Shown: positions 10,940 to 19,991 of the stretch, in pieces
Layout of the letters: every line of letters starts with the position of its first letter
Position numbering within the stretch: the first letter of the stretch is position 1
Assembly (NCBI RefSeq): GCF_016908515.1
Contig: NZ_JAFBEA010000010.1
Span: forward strand, 88,336-152,335
Direction: 5' to 3'
Length of the DNA stretch: 64,000 nt
Source: Virgibacillus halotolerans
Lineage (GTDB): Bacteria; Bacillota; Bacilli; Bacillales; Amphibacillaceae
The notes under the pieces: generated by a model
Databases searched by the model: none
Seen by the model: only the letters and a program-made list of their open reading frames with translations
What the model was told of the DNA's origin: nothing
Position numbers and translations under genes: made by a program

Positions 10940-10973
10940 AATACCCATCTGGAATAGGAGATGGGTATTTTTC
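10940..10973 (+). terminator. Rho-independent terminator after noc
   Basis: Perfect 11-base-pair stem AATACCCATCT / AGATGGGTATT with an eight-base loop, then T5. Confidence 0.85.
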
Positions 10974-11085
10974 CACATATCCATATCCAACCCTTCACAA
11001 ATTAAAATTTCATAACAAAGTGTGAAAATAATAGTCCTTTTCATAGAAAGCGTGATAAACTAGTAGATAGTAGTTTTTATCACAG

Positions 11086-11127
11086 TTTGGCGGGCAGTAA
11101 AAGGCCCACTGAGTGAAGTTTCACTTT
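11086..11127 (+). repeat. Short repeat family B, copy 2
   Basis: TTTGGCGGGCAGTAAAA then GCCCACTGAGTGAAGTTTC, matching copies at 8904 and 26352. It occupies the noc-parA gap, which otherwise holds only the noc terminator and presumably the parA promoter. Confidence 0.6.
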
Positions 11128-11233
11128 ATTGTCAGATTAGGAAGTATAGAACTTTCCTAACTGCATAAACGCAATGATGACATTCGCATGAAAAAATTGC
11201 GAATGCTAAGTTTTCTAATAGGTAGGTGCCAAC

Positions 11234-12007
11234 ATGGGAAAAATAATGTCCATCGCGAATCAAAAAGGTGGCGTAGGAAAAACGACTTCATCCGTTAACT
11301 TAAGTGCATGCCTTGCGCATTTAGGTAATAAAGTTTTACTTGTTGATACAGATCCTCAAGGTAATGCAACAAGTGGAGTGGGCATCAATAAGGCGGATGT
11401 AAATAAGTGTATATACAATGTACTCGTTGAAGATGTACCAGCTGAAGAAGTTTGTATTTCAACAAATGAACACAATTTAGATATCATACCAGCAACCATT
11501 CAATTGGCTGGAGCGGAAATTGAACTTGTACCAACGATTTCTAGAGAAATTAGATTAAAAAAGTCATTGGAAAGTTTAAAGGAAACCTATGATTATATCA
11601 TCATAGATTGTCCGCCTTCATTGGGGCTCTTAACGATCAATGCTCTAACATCATCAGATACGGTGCTTATACCAGTCCAATGTGAATATTACGCACTGGA
11701 AGGATTAAGTCAATTACTAAACACGATTCGCCTCGTGCAAAAGCATTTAAACACAGAGTTAATGATAGAAGGCGTTCTATTAACGATGCTAGATGCCAGG
11801 ACAAATTTAGGTATTCAAGTAATAGAAGAAGTTAAAAAGTACTTTCAGGATAAGGTATATAAAGTAATCATACCAAGAAATGTACGATTAGGAGAAGCAC
11901 CTAGTCATGGGCAACCGATCATTACTTATGATCCAAAATCGAAGGGCGCAGAAGTATATCTTGAATTAGCGAAGGAAGTGATGGTTAATGGCGAAAGGGT
12001 TAGGTAG
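11234..12007 (+). CDS. parA: Chromosome partitioning ATPase ParA (Soj)
   Basis: 257 residues. Deviant Walker A KGGVGKTTSS at 11-20, the signature DTDPQGNATSG, and Walker B-like IIDCPPSLGLLTINAL. This is a short ParA of the Soj class without an N-terminal HTH. It binds DNA as an ATP dimer, and in B. subtilis it also controls DnaA activity. It overlaps parB by 20 bases, so the two are co-translated. A parS site lies about 1.3 kb upstream. Confidence 0.95.
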   Translation: MGKIMSIANQKGGVGKTTSSVNLSACLAHLGNKVLLVDTDPQGNATSGVGINKADVNKCIYNVLVEDVPAEEVCISTNEHNLDIIPATIQLAGAEIELVPTISREIRLKKSLESLKETYDYIIIDCPPSLGLLTINALTSSDTVLIPVQCEYYALEGLSQLLNTIRLVQKHLNTELMIEGVLLTMLDARTNLGIQVIEEVKKYFQDKVYKVIIPRNVRLGEAPSHGQPIITYDPKSKGAEVYLELAKEVMVNGERVR

Positions 12008-12827
12008 AGGGTTGGATGCTTTCTTTCCAGCTATTGAAAAGCAGGAAGAAGACGCCATCCAAGAAATTGCTATCACTGAATGTAGACCAAATCCATATCA
12101 ACCTAGAAAAACATTTCATGCAGATGCAATTGAAGAATTAAAAGAATCTATTCTTGAATATGGCATTATCCAGCCTTTAATCGTAAGGGAAAGTATTAAG
12201 GGCTATGAGATTGTAGTAGGAGAAAGGCGCTTTCGCGCTGCGAAGGAAGCAGGTTTGGAGACAGTACCTGTTGTCGTTAAAGAGCTAACCGATGAAAAAA
12301 TGATGGAACTGGCATTACTTGAAAACCTGCAACGTGAGGACTTAACGCCAATCGAAGAAGCACATGCATATGCAAATTTAATGCATGAATTGAAAGTTAC
12401 ACAAGAAGAATTATCAAGGCGCTTAGGTAAAAGCCGATCACATATCGCTAACATTGTTCGCCTACTTTCATTACCGGATCAGGTCACAGCTTATATTAAT
12501 AACGGTGAGCTTTCGATGGGGCACGGCCGTGCATTACTGGGACTAAAGGATAAGGATAAGGTTATCCCATTGGTAAATAAAATAAGACGACAGAAGTTAA
12601 ATGTAAGACAAGTGGAACAGCTTATTATCCAATTGAATGATAAACCAATGGTTAAAAAGGAAAAACCAAAAAAAGATATTTTTCTCCAAGAAAGAGAATC
12701 TGTTTTGCGGGACCGTTTAGGAACAGGTGTCAATATCCATCGTGGTAAGCAAAAAGGCAAAATTGAAATTGAGTTTTATAGTGATGATGATTTAGAACGG
12801 ATCATTGGTGTATTGGAAAAGCAATAG
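11988..12827 (+). CDS. parB: Chromosome partitioning protein ParB (Spo0J)
   Basis: 279 residues, start MAKGLGRGLDAFFP, the conserved ParB N-terminus that contacts ParA. The CTP-binding domain has PNPYQPRKTF and GERRFRAAKEAGL; the HTH is VTQEELSRRLGKSRSHIANIVRLL; a C-terminal dimer domain follows. ParB loads at parS, slides as a CTP clamp and recruits SMC. Perfect parS sites are at 9955 and 14137. An 11-base-pair hairpin at 12844 ends the unit. Confidence 0.95.
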   Translation: MAKGLGRGLDAFFPAIEKQEEDAIQEIAITECRPNPYQPRKTFHADAIEELKESILEYGIIQPLIVRESIKGYEIVVGERRFRAAKEAGLETVPVVVKELTDEKMMELALLENLQREDLTPIEEAHAYANLMHELKVTQEELSRRLGKSRSHIANIVRLLSLPDQVTAYINNGELSMGHGRALLGLKDKDKVIPLVNKIRRQKLNVRQVEQLIIQLNDKPMVKKEKPKKDIFLQERESVLRDRLGTGVNIHRGKQKGKIEIEFYSDDDLERIIGVLEKQ

Positions 12828-12843
12828 CATAGATTTTCATTTG

Positions 12844-12876
12844 AATGACTGACGACATAACCGTCAGTCATTTGTT
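12844..12876 (+). terminator. Probable terminator after parB
   Basis: Perfect 11-base-pair stem AATGACTGACG / CGTCAGTCATT, seven-base loop, followed by a weak T-rich tail (TTTGTTA). Confidence 0.65.
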
Positions 12877-12970
12877 ATACTAGTGGAGCATATTGGAAGC
12901 TCTTTCCGGTGAAAATATTTGAGTCAATTTCTTCACTTAAAATCTGTATTTAAGTCTGACTATTTGGATG

Positions 12971-13130
12971 TGTGCTAAAACCGTTGATTTTCACTGCAGG
13001 CGGACGCTTTCCGCGGGCACGGCTTCAGCCACCTCGAGAAAACCGCTCTGTGGGGTCTTCAGACACGTGCTGTTCCCGCTGGAGTCGCCGCCTCCTGTTC
13101 CAATCAACGATATAGTGCTTCGAATTAACG
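12971..13130. repeat. Hairpin-repeat family, full copy R2
   Basis: Starts TGTGCTAAAACCGTTGATTT and ends AATCAACGATATAGTG, so GTTGATT pairs with AATCAAC. The interior carries GGCGGACGCTTTCCGCGGG, CGGCTTCAGCC, GGGGTCTTC, GACACGTGCTGTTCCCGC and GGAGTCGCCGCC. R3 at 20846 is nearly identical. It fills most of the 12828-13321 gap; no gene is seen there. Confidence 0.75.
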
Positions 13131-13321
13131 AATGATTAAATGATGGTGTCTCTTATATTTAGGACTATGGGTAGGTTGAAGTGAATATTTTGGCTTCATA
13201 TCTTCTTCCAAAACATCCAATTTTTCATTGCAAGGTTCTGGAAAATGTTTTTGAAATGTTATACTAGTAGGAAATTGATCTAATCACTTTTTCATTCGAG
13301 AAGCTGGGAGGGGATAAGGAA

Positions 13322-14476
13322 ATGATCTATTTTGATCAGGCTGCATCTTCTTTTCCAAAGCCTGCCAAGGTTATTGAAGCGATGACGACGTTCATGCAGG
13401 AAAATGGTGCAAACCCTGGCAGGGGAGGGCATGAGATGGCACAAGATGCGAATAGGGTCATCAACCGAACAAGAGAAGTTGCCTCATCATTATTTGGCTG
13501 TAGTAATCCACGAAAAGCATTATTTTATCAGAATGCCACGGTCGCATTAAACCAGGCGATTCAAGGTTTAACTTGGAAAAAAGAGGACCATATTATTGCC
13601 AGTTCCGTAGAACATAATTCAATTCGCAGGCCATTAGAATATTTAAAAAGGCGTTATGGTATATCTGTCTCTTATATCGATTGGTGTGATGATGAAGAGA
13701 AATTTCTGGAGGCTGTAACGAACAAAATTAATTCAAACACAAAATTAATTGCAATGACACATGCTTCTAATGTTACAGGATCAATTTTACCGATTGATAC
13801 AGTTATGAAACAAGCGAAACAGAGAAATATCATTACATTAGTGGATGCTTCGCAAACAGCTGGCCATATGCCGATACATATGCAAGAACAAAAAATTGAT
13901 ATGCTTGTTTTCCCTGGGCATAAAGGATTGTTAGGTCCGCAGGGGACAGGAATGCTACTTGTAGAAGGTGAACTGGATCTCACCCCACTACATTATGGCG
14001 GGACCGGAGCCTTTTCTGAGTATCCGGATCAGCCGGATCAATGGCCAGAAAAGTTGGAGAGCGGAACATTGAATACGCCCGGAATTGTCGGCCTTCATGC
14101 TGCATTAATAGCGTATGAAGAACGAAAGAATGAAATTGTTCCACGTGAAACAATGCTTACAAAGCAGCTGTTAAAAGGGGTAAAGGCATTACCTGGAATT
14201 ACATGTTATGGTCTAGGAGAGACAGCAGAACGGATGCCGGTCGTAGCCTTCAACGTGAATGGAGTAGATTCTCAGGAAATCGCAATGATCTTAGACTCAC
14301 ATTATAAGATTGCTGTCCGTGCCGGTTTGCACTGTAGCCCGTTAACACATGAAACATTGGAAACAAGTGATCAGGGAGTTGTTAGGGTCAGCCTTGGTCG
14401 ATATAATACAGACAAAGAAGTGGAAACCTTTTTGTCAGCGATGAAAGAAATTGTTATAGCTTACGAACAGATTTAA
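13322..14476 (+). CDS. Cysteine desulfurase family protein (class V aminotransferase fold)
   Basis: 384 residues. Start MIYFDQAASSFPKPAKVIEAM; the substrate/PLP region includes GANPGRGGHEMA, SVEHNSIRRPL and DASQTAGHMPI. The PLP Lys is in FPGHKGLLGPQGTGMLL and a candidate catalytic Cys in RAGLHCSPLTHETL. This arrangement matches the cysteine-desulfurase subfamily often found alone in firmicutes, distinct from SufS/IscS. The persulfide role is inferred; no scaffold gene is adjacent. A perfect parS site lies within the coding sequence at 14137-14152. Confidence 0.88.
   Translation: MIYFDQAASSFPKPAKVIEAMTTFMQENGANPGRGGHEMAQDANRVINRTREVASSLFGCSNPRKALFYQNATVALNQAIQGLTWKKEDHIIASSVEHNSIRRPLEYLKRRYGISVSYIDWCDDEEKFLEAVTNKINSNTKLIAMTHASNVTGSILPIDTVMKQAKQRNIITLVDASQTAGHMPIHMQEQKIDMLVFPGHKGLLGPQGTGMLLVEGELDLTPLHYGGTGAFSEYPDQPDQWPEKLESGTLNTPGIVGLHAALIAYEERKNEIVPRETMLTKQLLKGVKALPGITCYGLGETAERMPVVAFNVNGVDSQEIAMILDSHYKIAVRAGLHCSPLTHETLETSDQGVVRVSLGRYNTDKEVETFLSAMKEIVIAYEQI
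14137..14152. other. parS: parS site inside a coding sequence, perfect
   Basis: TGTTCCACGTGAAACA, identical to the site at 9955, here encoding I-V-P-R-E-T of the desulfurase-like protein. The outer bases AAAT/AATG give less flanking symmetry than at 9955. Confidence 0.92.
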
Positions 14477-14503
14477 TTCATTCTTTATATAGGGGTTGCA
14501 GCA

Positions 14504-15208
14504 ATGGTTTTATATGGCACATTAGTAAACGGCGTATTGATTATCATAGGGAGCTTACTTGGCCTGTTTTTTACAAACATACCGGAAAGATATAAAGAAA
14601 CAGTAATGCATGGAATTGGACTTGTAGTAATCTTAATTGGTCTTCAAATGGCCTTTTCTACAGAAGTGATTATTGTTGTATTGTTAAGCTTGCTCACAGG
14701 AGCAGTTATTGGTGAGTTTATCGGTTTAGAAGCAGGGCTCAATCGATTGGGGTCCTGGATTGGTAGTAAATTTACTACAAGAAACAGTGATATTAGTGTT
14801 GCGCAAGGGTTTGTGACAGCATCATTGGTTTTTGTTATTGGTGCCATGTCCGTGATTGGTGCACTTGACAGTGGTATTCGTGGTGATCACGAAATACTCA
14901 TTACAAAAGGTATTTTGGATGGCTTTGTTGCGCTTGTTTTTACAACAACATTGGGATTTGGTGTTGTTTTCTCTGTGATCCCCGTTGTCTTATATCAGGG
15001 AGCTATTGCGTTACTCGCCACGCAAATTGATCAATGGTTGCCAGAGCAATTTTTAAACGGATTAATTATTGAAATAACAGCGGTTGGAGGAATTCTGATC
15101 TTAGCAATTGGACTAAATATGTTAAAAATAGTCAATATAAGAATTGGAAATTTACTACCATCTATTTTAACCGTAGGCTTTATTTACTATATTTATCAAT
15201 TGTTTTAG
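14504..15208 (+). CDS. DUF554 family membrane protein
   Basis: 234 residues with about seven hydrophobic segments, starting MVLYGTLVNGVLIIIGSLLG. The family pattern includes GLVVILIGLQMAF, QGFVTASLVFVIGAMSVIGALDSGI and ITAVGGILILAIGLNML, matching DUF554 (YdfK/YqgA-like). Function is unknown; a transporter role is only a guess. It lies 27 bases after the desulfurase gene and is probably co-transcribed with it. Confidence 0.85.
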   Translation: MVLYGTLVNGVLIIIGSLLGLFFTNIPERYKETVMHGIGLVVILIGLQMAFSTEVIIVVLLSLLTGAVIGEFIGLEAGLNRLGSWIGSKFTTRNSDISVAQGFVTASLVFVIGAMSVIGALDSGIRGDHEILITKGILDGFVALVFTTTLGFGVVFSVIPVVLYQGAIALLATQIDQWLPEQFLNGLIIEITAVGGILILAIGLNMLKIVNIRIGNLLPSILTVGFIYYIYQLF

Positions 15209-15220
15209 GAAAATATCGGA

Positions 15221-15272
15221 TAATATATAAAAGTAACGGGTGTATCTTTGCGCCCGTTACTTTTATATATTA
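15221..15272. terminator. Bidirectional terminator between convergent genes
   Basis: Perfect 20-base arms 15221-15240 and 15253-15272 with a 12-base loop. A/T-rich ends give a T-rich 3' side on both strands. It serves the DUF554 gene (plus) and yyaC (minus). Confidence 0.9.
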
Positions 15273-15287
15273 GATAGAAAAATAAGG

Positions 15288-15911
15288 TCAAAGACTTTTC
15301 TCCGTTGGCTCATCTTTGCGTAAGATAACAGGGGGGAGCGCATAATTATATTTCAATTGTTGATCAATTTGTTCTAATATACCAGCTATTTTATGTGCCA
15401 TATCGAAAACAATGGACAATCTAGTATTTTGTAAAATGGAATATTCCATCCATCCACTGATGTTAACAACCCCAGTCAGATGGATATCACCGATAGATGG
15501 TAGGGGCTTGTTTAAAGCGGCACCTGGCTTCAATGGACCAATTCCGGCAATAAGCTGTCCAATGGATGTGTTTTTTCCCAGACAAGCATCGACAGCGATG
15601 ATGAACGGTCTTTTATGATTGGCTTTAATATGGTTTACATATTCCTTCAGGTTCGTAGCGTGTACCGGCTCATGCAATGTGCCATAAATCGCTACATGTT
15701 TCGGTTTCATCTCAGAAAAAAAAGTCCCTGCTAAGGGCCCTAATGCATCTCCGGTGGAACGGTCTGTTCCGATAAAAACCACGATATATTCACGTGGAAA
15801 GGGCGGAAGCCATGAGATGATTTTTTCGCTTATTTCCTTATGGAGCATTGGATCGGTATGCAGCATGCGAAGTGATTCATTATTTTTGGCAAAACGTTGT
15901 TTAAGATTCAT
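15288..15911 (-). CDS. yyaC: Spore protein YyaC, GPR-like protease fold
   Basis: 207 residues, minus strand. Motifs IVVFIGTDRSTGDALGPLAG and FIIAVDACLGKNTSIGQLIAG match the YyaC family (DUF1256), related in fold to germination protease and hydrogenase maturation proteases. In B. subtilis the gene belongs to the forespore programme; its substrate is not established. A GGAGGATAAG site precedes the ATG. Its presence in the origin region supports a spore-forming host. Confidence 0.9.
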   Translation of the reverse strand: MNLKQRFAKNNESLRMLHTDPMLHKEISEKIISWLPPFPREYIVVFIGTDRSTGDALGPLAGTFFSEMKPKHVAIYGTLHEPVHATNLKEYVNHIKANHKRPFIIAVDACLGKNTSIGQLIAGIGPLKPGAALNKPLPSIGDIHLTGVVNISGWMEYSILQNTRLSIVFDMAHKIAGILEQIDQQLKYNYALPPVILRKDEPTEKSL

Positions 15912-15999
15912 AGCTTATCCTCCACAAACATATTGGTATAGTATACGGATAAAATCTTCGATCTATACATCAATAATGCAACTAATTGGAGGAAAAGCG

Positions 16000-17010
16000 A
16001 TGTTTCGTTCTGGCATGAAGTGGATGTTTCTAATTATTGGGACAACGATTGGGGCTGGATATGCTTCTGGGAGAGAGTTATGGCAATTTTTTGGACATGA
16101 AAGTGGACTGGCTATTGTGTTGTTTGCGGTATTTTTTACCATGTCTTGTATTGTTATTATGCAGGTGAGTTATAAAAATCAGTCAACACAATATTTGCCG
16201 GTATTACGGAAAATTGTTGGTGCAAAGCTAACTAGGATCTATGATGTCATGATATTTTTATATTTATATACAACCACTGTTGTCATGATTGCAGGAAGTG
16301 GTGCGACCGGACAGGCGTTTAACTTCTCCTATTGGTGGGGAATAGGTATTATGGTTGGCGTACTCATCTTATTATTTATGAAGGGTATCAATGGTATTTT
16401 ATCCGTAAATCAATATGTGTTGCCAATATTAATTATCGGGTTATTGTTTATGTTACTGCAGTTTACGCATGACCAAAAGCTTGCGCTGTTTTCACATTGG
16501 CACGAGCAACGGAATTGGACAGCTGCATTTCCGTTTACGGCATTAAATATTTTACCATTAATTGCTGTTCTCGGGGCAATTGGCAATAAGATTAAGTCGA
16601 AACAGGAGATTTGGATTGCTTCTATCAGCAGTGGGGTTATTTTAGGCGTCGTATCCTATATATACAACAACAGTTTAATTCAAATTGCTGATGAAATGCT
16701 TTTATACGAAATCCCTATGTTTGCGATTTTAAAAAATTATCCGTTTGGTATGTTAATCTTTATGTCCATACTTTTATGGATTGCTATCTTTACAACTGCC
16801 GCTGCTGGAGTTCTTGGTATTGTAACAAGAATACAGGACTTTTTTAGGAAGCCGTTAAGTTTGCTGGCCGTTGTCATCTTAGTTACAATGATTCCATTAA
16901 CAACACTTGGATTTTCAACACTGATCAGTTACATTTATCCGATATATGGCATATTGAATTTATATGTGCTAACACGCTTATTGCTATTCCCTTTATGGAA
17001 TAAAAATTAG
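16000..17010 (+). CDS. YkvI family membrane protein (APC-superfamily-like carrier)
   Basis: 336 residues from ATG 16000, which has TTGGAGGAAAAG at the right spacing; the frame is open further upstream only as the antisense of yyaC. About ten membrane helices. The first holds IIGTTIGAGYASGRELWQFF, a Gly-rich unwound-helix motif typical of the amino-acid/cation symporter fold and of YkvI. Substrate unknown. It is divergent from yyaC and followed at 33 bases by an MscS channel. Confidence 0.82.
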   Translation: MFRSGMKWMFLIIGTTIGAGYASGRELWQFFGHESGLAIVLFAVFFTMSCIVIMQVSYKNQSTQYLPVLRKIVGAKLTRIYDVMIFLYLYTTTVVMIAGSGATGQAFNFSYWWGIGIMVGVLILLFMKGINGILSVNQYVLPILIIGLLFMLLQFTHDQKLALFSHWHEQRNWTAAFPFTALNILPLIAVLGAIGNKIKSKQEIWIASISSGVILGVVSYIYNNSLIQIADEMLLYEIPMFAILKNYPFGMLIFMSILLWIAIFTTAAAGVLGIVTRIQDFFRKPLSLLAVVILVTMIPLTTLGFSTLISYIYPIYGILNLYVLTRLLLFPLWNKN

Positions 17011-17043
17011 AAAAAACACGAAACGTTGCTGGAGGAATTTATT

Positions 17044-17949
17044 ATGGAAGAAACAAATAAGCTTTTTACATCTTTATGGGAAAAAATCACTGGTCCAGAC
17101 CTTTGGCTGGATATCGCTGGTGGGTTGCTACAAATTGTTTTTATTGCACTATTAGCAATGATCGTAGTGCGTATTAGTAGGAATCTAATTAATAGTCTGT
17201 TTAAAGATAGCCAAAAGAGACAAAGACCGATGCGTATTTCCGAAAGACGTGAAAATACCCTTATAAAGTTGACGCAGAGCGTTATTAGCTATGTTGTATA
17301 CTTTATCGCCTTTATTATGATATTAAAGGTCGTTCATATTGAAATTGGACCTTTACTTGCAGGTGCAGGTGTTGCTGGTTTAGCAATTGGTTTTGGAGCA
17401 CAGAATCTTGTCCGAGACATTATTTCAGGATTCTTTATTGTTTTTGAAGATCAATTTTCAGTAGGTGACTATGTATTAGTTGCTGGTGTCGAAGGTACAG
17501 TAGAAGAAATTGGACTTAGAACGACCAAAGTTTTAAGTTTTACGGGAGAAATGAATGTATTGCCAAATGGGGACATTACCCAAGTTACCAATTATTCAAT
17601 ACGAAATGGCTTGTCACTTGTCGAAATCAACATCCCGTATGAAAGTGATGTATCAAAAGCCGAAAGCGTGATTGAAGAAGTAGCCACTACATTACCGCAA
17701 GAATATGATTATCTTGTCGGTAAACCGGAAATTCAAGGCATAACGGAATTGAATGTATCACACTATGTGATTCGAATTATTGCAGAAACAGAGCCAACGA
17801 TGCAATGGGCTGGTGAACGTATGATTCGTAGAGTAATGCAGGATCGGTTGTATAAATCTGGTATAGAAATACCATCACCACGCCTTGTCGTTTATTCCAG
17901 TGAAGAAAAACAGCAATTGCTAAAAAGAGGATACGAGCGGGATCAATAA
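17044..17949 (+). CDS. MscS family mechanosensitive channel
   Basis: 301 residues from ATG 17044 (CTGGAGGAATTT upstream). Two or three N-terminal membrane helices; the pore-lining helix is seen in LLAGAGVAGLAIGFGAQNLVRD, with the Gly/Ala packing pattern of MscS. Next is the beta domain (GFFIVFEDQFSVGDYV, then GTVEEIGLRTT) and the alpha-beta C-terminal domain. It releases solutes on hypo-osmotic shock, which suits a halotolerant cell. It lies in a run with the YkvI-like, DUF951 and ychF genes. Confidence 0.92.
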   Translation: MEETNKLFTSLWEKITGPDLWLDIAGGLLQIVFIALLAMIVVRISRNLINSLFKDSQKRQRPMRISERRENTLIKLTQSVISYVVYFIAFIMILKVVHIEIGPLLAGAGVAGLAIGFGAQNLVRDIISGFFIVFEDQFSVGDYVLVAGVEGTVEEIGLRTTKVLSFTGEMNVLPNGDITQVTNYSIRNGLSLVEINIPYESDVSKAESVIEEVATTLPQEYDYLVGKPEIQGITELNVSHYVIRIIAETEPTMQWAGERMIRRVMQDRLYKSGIEIPSPRLVVYSSEEKQQLLKRGYERDQ

Positions 17950-17989
17950 AAATCCTGTATAATGAGATATAAAAAAGGGAGTTCACCAA

Positions 17990-18187
17990 ATGGCAGAAAA
18001 AGAATTTGGATTGAATGATGTTGTACAAATGAAAAAACCACACCCTTGTGGCGAAAATCGCTGGAAAATAATCCGTATGGGCATGGACATTCGGATAAAA
18101 TGTTTAGGTTGCGAGCATAGTGTGATGATTCCACGCAGAGAGTTTACAAAGAAACTGAAAAAGGTATTGGAAAAAAGTGAAGAATAA
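17990..18187 (+). CDS. DUF951 family protein (YyzM-like)
   Basis: 65 residues: FGLNDVVQMKKPHPCGENRW, then RMGMDIRIKCLGCEHSVMIP. Conserved HPCG and CLGC Cys residues could bind zinc. The family nearly always lies just before ychF or near MscS in firmicutes; function is unknown. AAAGGGAG ribosome binding site upstream. A terminator follows at 18318. Confidence 0.9.
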   Translation: MAEKEFGLNDVVQMKKPHPCGENRWKIIRMGMDIRIKCLGCEHSVMIPRREFTKKLKKVLEKSEE

Positions 18188-18317
18188 AGGGTAATTTCAT
18201 TCAGGGGGAGCAATGTAAAATTTAATTTGAAATCCATTAAAATGGACGATCCCCCTTGTAAAATGATAAAATAGAAGGAAGAATGAAGTTAAAAAAACAA
18301 TATGATAGCATAAGAGA

Positions 18318-18356
18318 CAAAAATAGGTGTACTTTGGTTACCTATTTTTGTTTTTT
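18318..18356 (+). terminator. Rho-independent terminator before ychF
   Basis: Perfect 11-base-pair stem CAAAAATAGGT / ACCTATTTTTG, 11-base loop, then T6. Confidence 0.85.
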
Positions 18357-18442
18357 GCCAACTTGATTTTTAATTTTTGCAATCTATAATTGGAATTACA
18401 ACTTAGTTCATATGAATGAAATCCTTAAGGAGTGGAAGTTGA

Positions 18443-19543
18443 ATGGCATTAACAGCAGGAATTGTTGGTCTCCCCAATGTAGGTAAATCTACATTATTTA
18501 ACGCAATCACACAGGCTGGGGCAGAATCGGCCAATTATCCGTTTTGTACGATTGATCCGAACGTTGGTATCGTGGAAGTTCCGGATGATCGTTTGAATAA
18601 ATTAACAGAACTAGTAAAGCCCAAAAAGACAATACCAACAGCATTTGAATTTACAGATATTGCAGGTATTGTTAAGGGTGCAAGTAAAGGAGAGGGGCTG
18701 GGAAACCAATTTCTCTCACATATCCGCCAGGTGGATGCGATATGCCACGTCGTCCGTTGCTTTCAGGATGAAAATGTTACACATGTTTCCGGTAAAATTG
18801 ATCCCATTGATGATATTGAGATTATCAATCTGGAATTAATTTTATCAGATTTAGAAACAGTGAACAAAAAGTATGACAAAACAGAAAAGCTAGCAAGACA
18901 GAAGGACAAAGATGCAGTTGCTGAATTTAATGTCATGGCAAAACTAAAGGAAGGATTAGAAGAAGAAATCCCAGCGCGCGCTATTGAATTTAATGAAGAT
19001 CAATTAAAGATTGTCAAAGGGCTTCACTTACTGACGAGTAAACCAATTTTATATGCGGCAAATGTAAGCGAAGATGAAATTGCTGATCCGAGTAACAATG
19101 AAAATGTACAAAAGGTACGTGATTACGCAGCAAAAGAAAATGCGGAAGTAATTGTTGTTTGTGCAAAAATTGAAGAGGAAATTTCCGAGCTGGACCAAGA
19201 TGAAAAAGCAATGTTCTTGGAAGAACTTGGTATCCCAGAATCTGGTCTTGACCAGTTAATTAGAGCTACTTATGATTTATTGGGATTGGCTACCTATTTC
19301 ACAGCGGGTGAACAGGAAGTACGTGCATGGACATTCCAAGAAGGGATGAAAGCACCACAAGCGGCAGGTATTATTCATACCGATTTTGAACGAGGTTTTA
19401 TTCGTGCAGAGACCGTTTCCTATGATGATCTAGCAGAAGCTGGGGCGATGGCTCAAGCACGCGAAAAAGGCAGGGTAAGGTTAGAAGGAAAAGAATACAT
19501 CGTTCAAGATGGCGATGTCATTCATTTTCGCTTTAATGTATAA
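18443..19543 (+). CDS. ychF: Redox-regulated ATPase YchF (Obg-like)
   Basis: 366 residues. G1 GLPNVGKSTLFNAIT at 8-22; FTDIAGIVKGASKGEGLGNQFL as the extended G3 region; a coiled-coil insertion; ANVSEDEI, replacing the NKxD specificity motif, which explains the ATP preference in this family; C-terminal TGS domain ending VQDGDVIHFRFNV. It associates with ribosomes and is linked to oxidative stress responses. In B. subtilis this gene (yyaF/engD) also precedes rpsF. Confidence 0.96.
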   Translation: MALTAGIVGLPNVGKSTLFNAITQAGAESANYPFCTIDPNVGIVEVPDDRLNKLTELVKPKKTIPTAFEFTDIAGIVKGASKGEGLGNQFLSHIRQVDAICHVVRCFQDENVTHVSGKIDPIDDIEIINLELILSDLETVNKKYDKTEKLARQKDKDAVAEFNVMAKLKEGLEEEIPARAIEFNEDQLKIVKGLHLLTSKPILYAANVSEDEIADPSNNENVQKVRDYAAKENAEVIVVCAKIEEEISELDQDEKAMFLEELGIPESGLDQLIRATYDLLGLATYFTAGEQEVRAWTFQEGMKAPQAAGIIHTDFERGFIRAETVSYDDLAEAGAMAQAREKGRVRLEGKEYIVQDGDVIHFRFNV

Positions 19544-19572
19544 CGAAAAATTAGGATCCCTCGAAGAGATAG

Positions 19573-19601
19573 TTGTTTTATAGGAAAAGATTTGGTATAA
19601 T
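19573..19601 (+). promoter_or_regulatory. Sigma-A promoter of rpsF-ssb-rpsR
   Basis: TTGTTT at 19573-19578, 17-base spacer, perfect TATAAT at 19596-19601. Confidence 0.7.
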
Positions 19602-19619
19602 ATATCATTGTGAGTAATT

Positions 19620-19668
19620 AAATTACGATTACTCCTTGCTCCTGGACATATCAGGAGCCGCTAAGACC
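19620..19668 (+). ncRNA. Possible rpsF mRNA leader (S6:S18-binding type)
   Basis: A hairpin with a CTCCTG/CAGGAG stem is followed by CCGCTAAGACC in the short leader before rpsF. Autoregulatory leaders bound by the S6:S18 complex are known before rpsF and expose a CCG motif near a stem. The placement fits but I have not confirmed the full consensus. Confidence 0.45.
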
Positions 19669-19685
19669 AAAAGGAGGTGCTACGG

Positions 19686-19973
19686 ATGAGAAAATACGAA
19701 ATCATGTACATCATCCGCCCAGACATTGAAGAGGAAGCTAAAACTGCTCTAGTTGAGCGTTTTAACAAAATCCTTACTGATAATGGAGCGGAGATTGCAA
19801 AAGTTGATGAAAAAGGCAAGAAACGTCTTGCATATGAAATCAATGACTATCATGATGGATACTATGTACTGATTAACTTCAGCAGTGATGATCAAGCAAT
19901 TAACGAATTTGATCGTTTAGCGAAGTTCTCAGATGATATTGTTCGCCATATGATAATTCGAGAAGATGATTAA
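19686..19973 (+). CDS. rpsF: 30S ribosomal protein S6
   Basis: 95 residues from ATG 19686, the B. subtilis length; AAAGGAGGTG at 19670-19679 sets this start over the GTG at 19677 inside the ribosome binding site. Start [19 protein letters not shown], then [21 protein letters not shown]6 pairs with S18 on the 30S platform. First gene of rpsF-ssb-rpsR. Confidence 0.97.
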   Translation: MRKYEIMYIIRPDIEEEAKTALVERFNKILTDNGAEIAKVDEKGKKRLAYEINDYHDGYYVLINFSSDDQAINEFDRLAKFSDDIVRHMIIREDD

Positions 19974-19991
19974 TAATAAGGGGTGGTTCTG

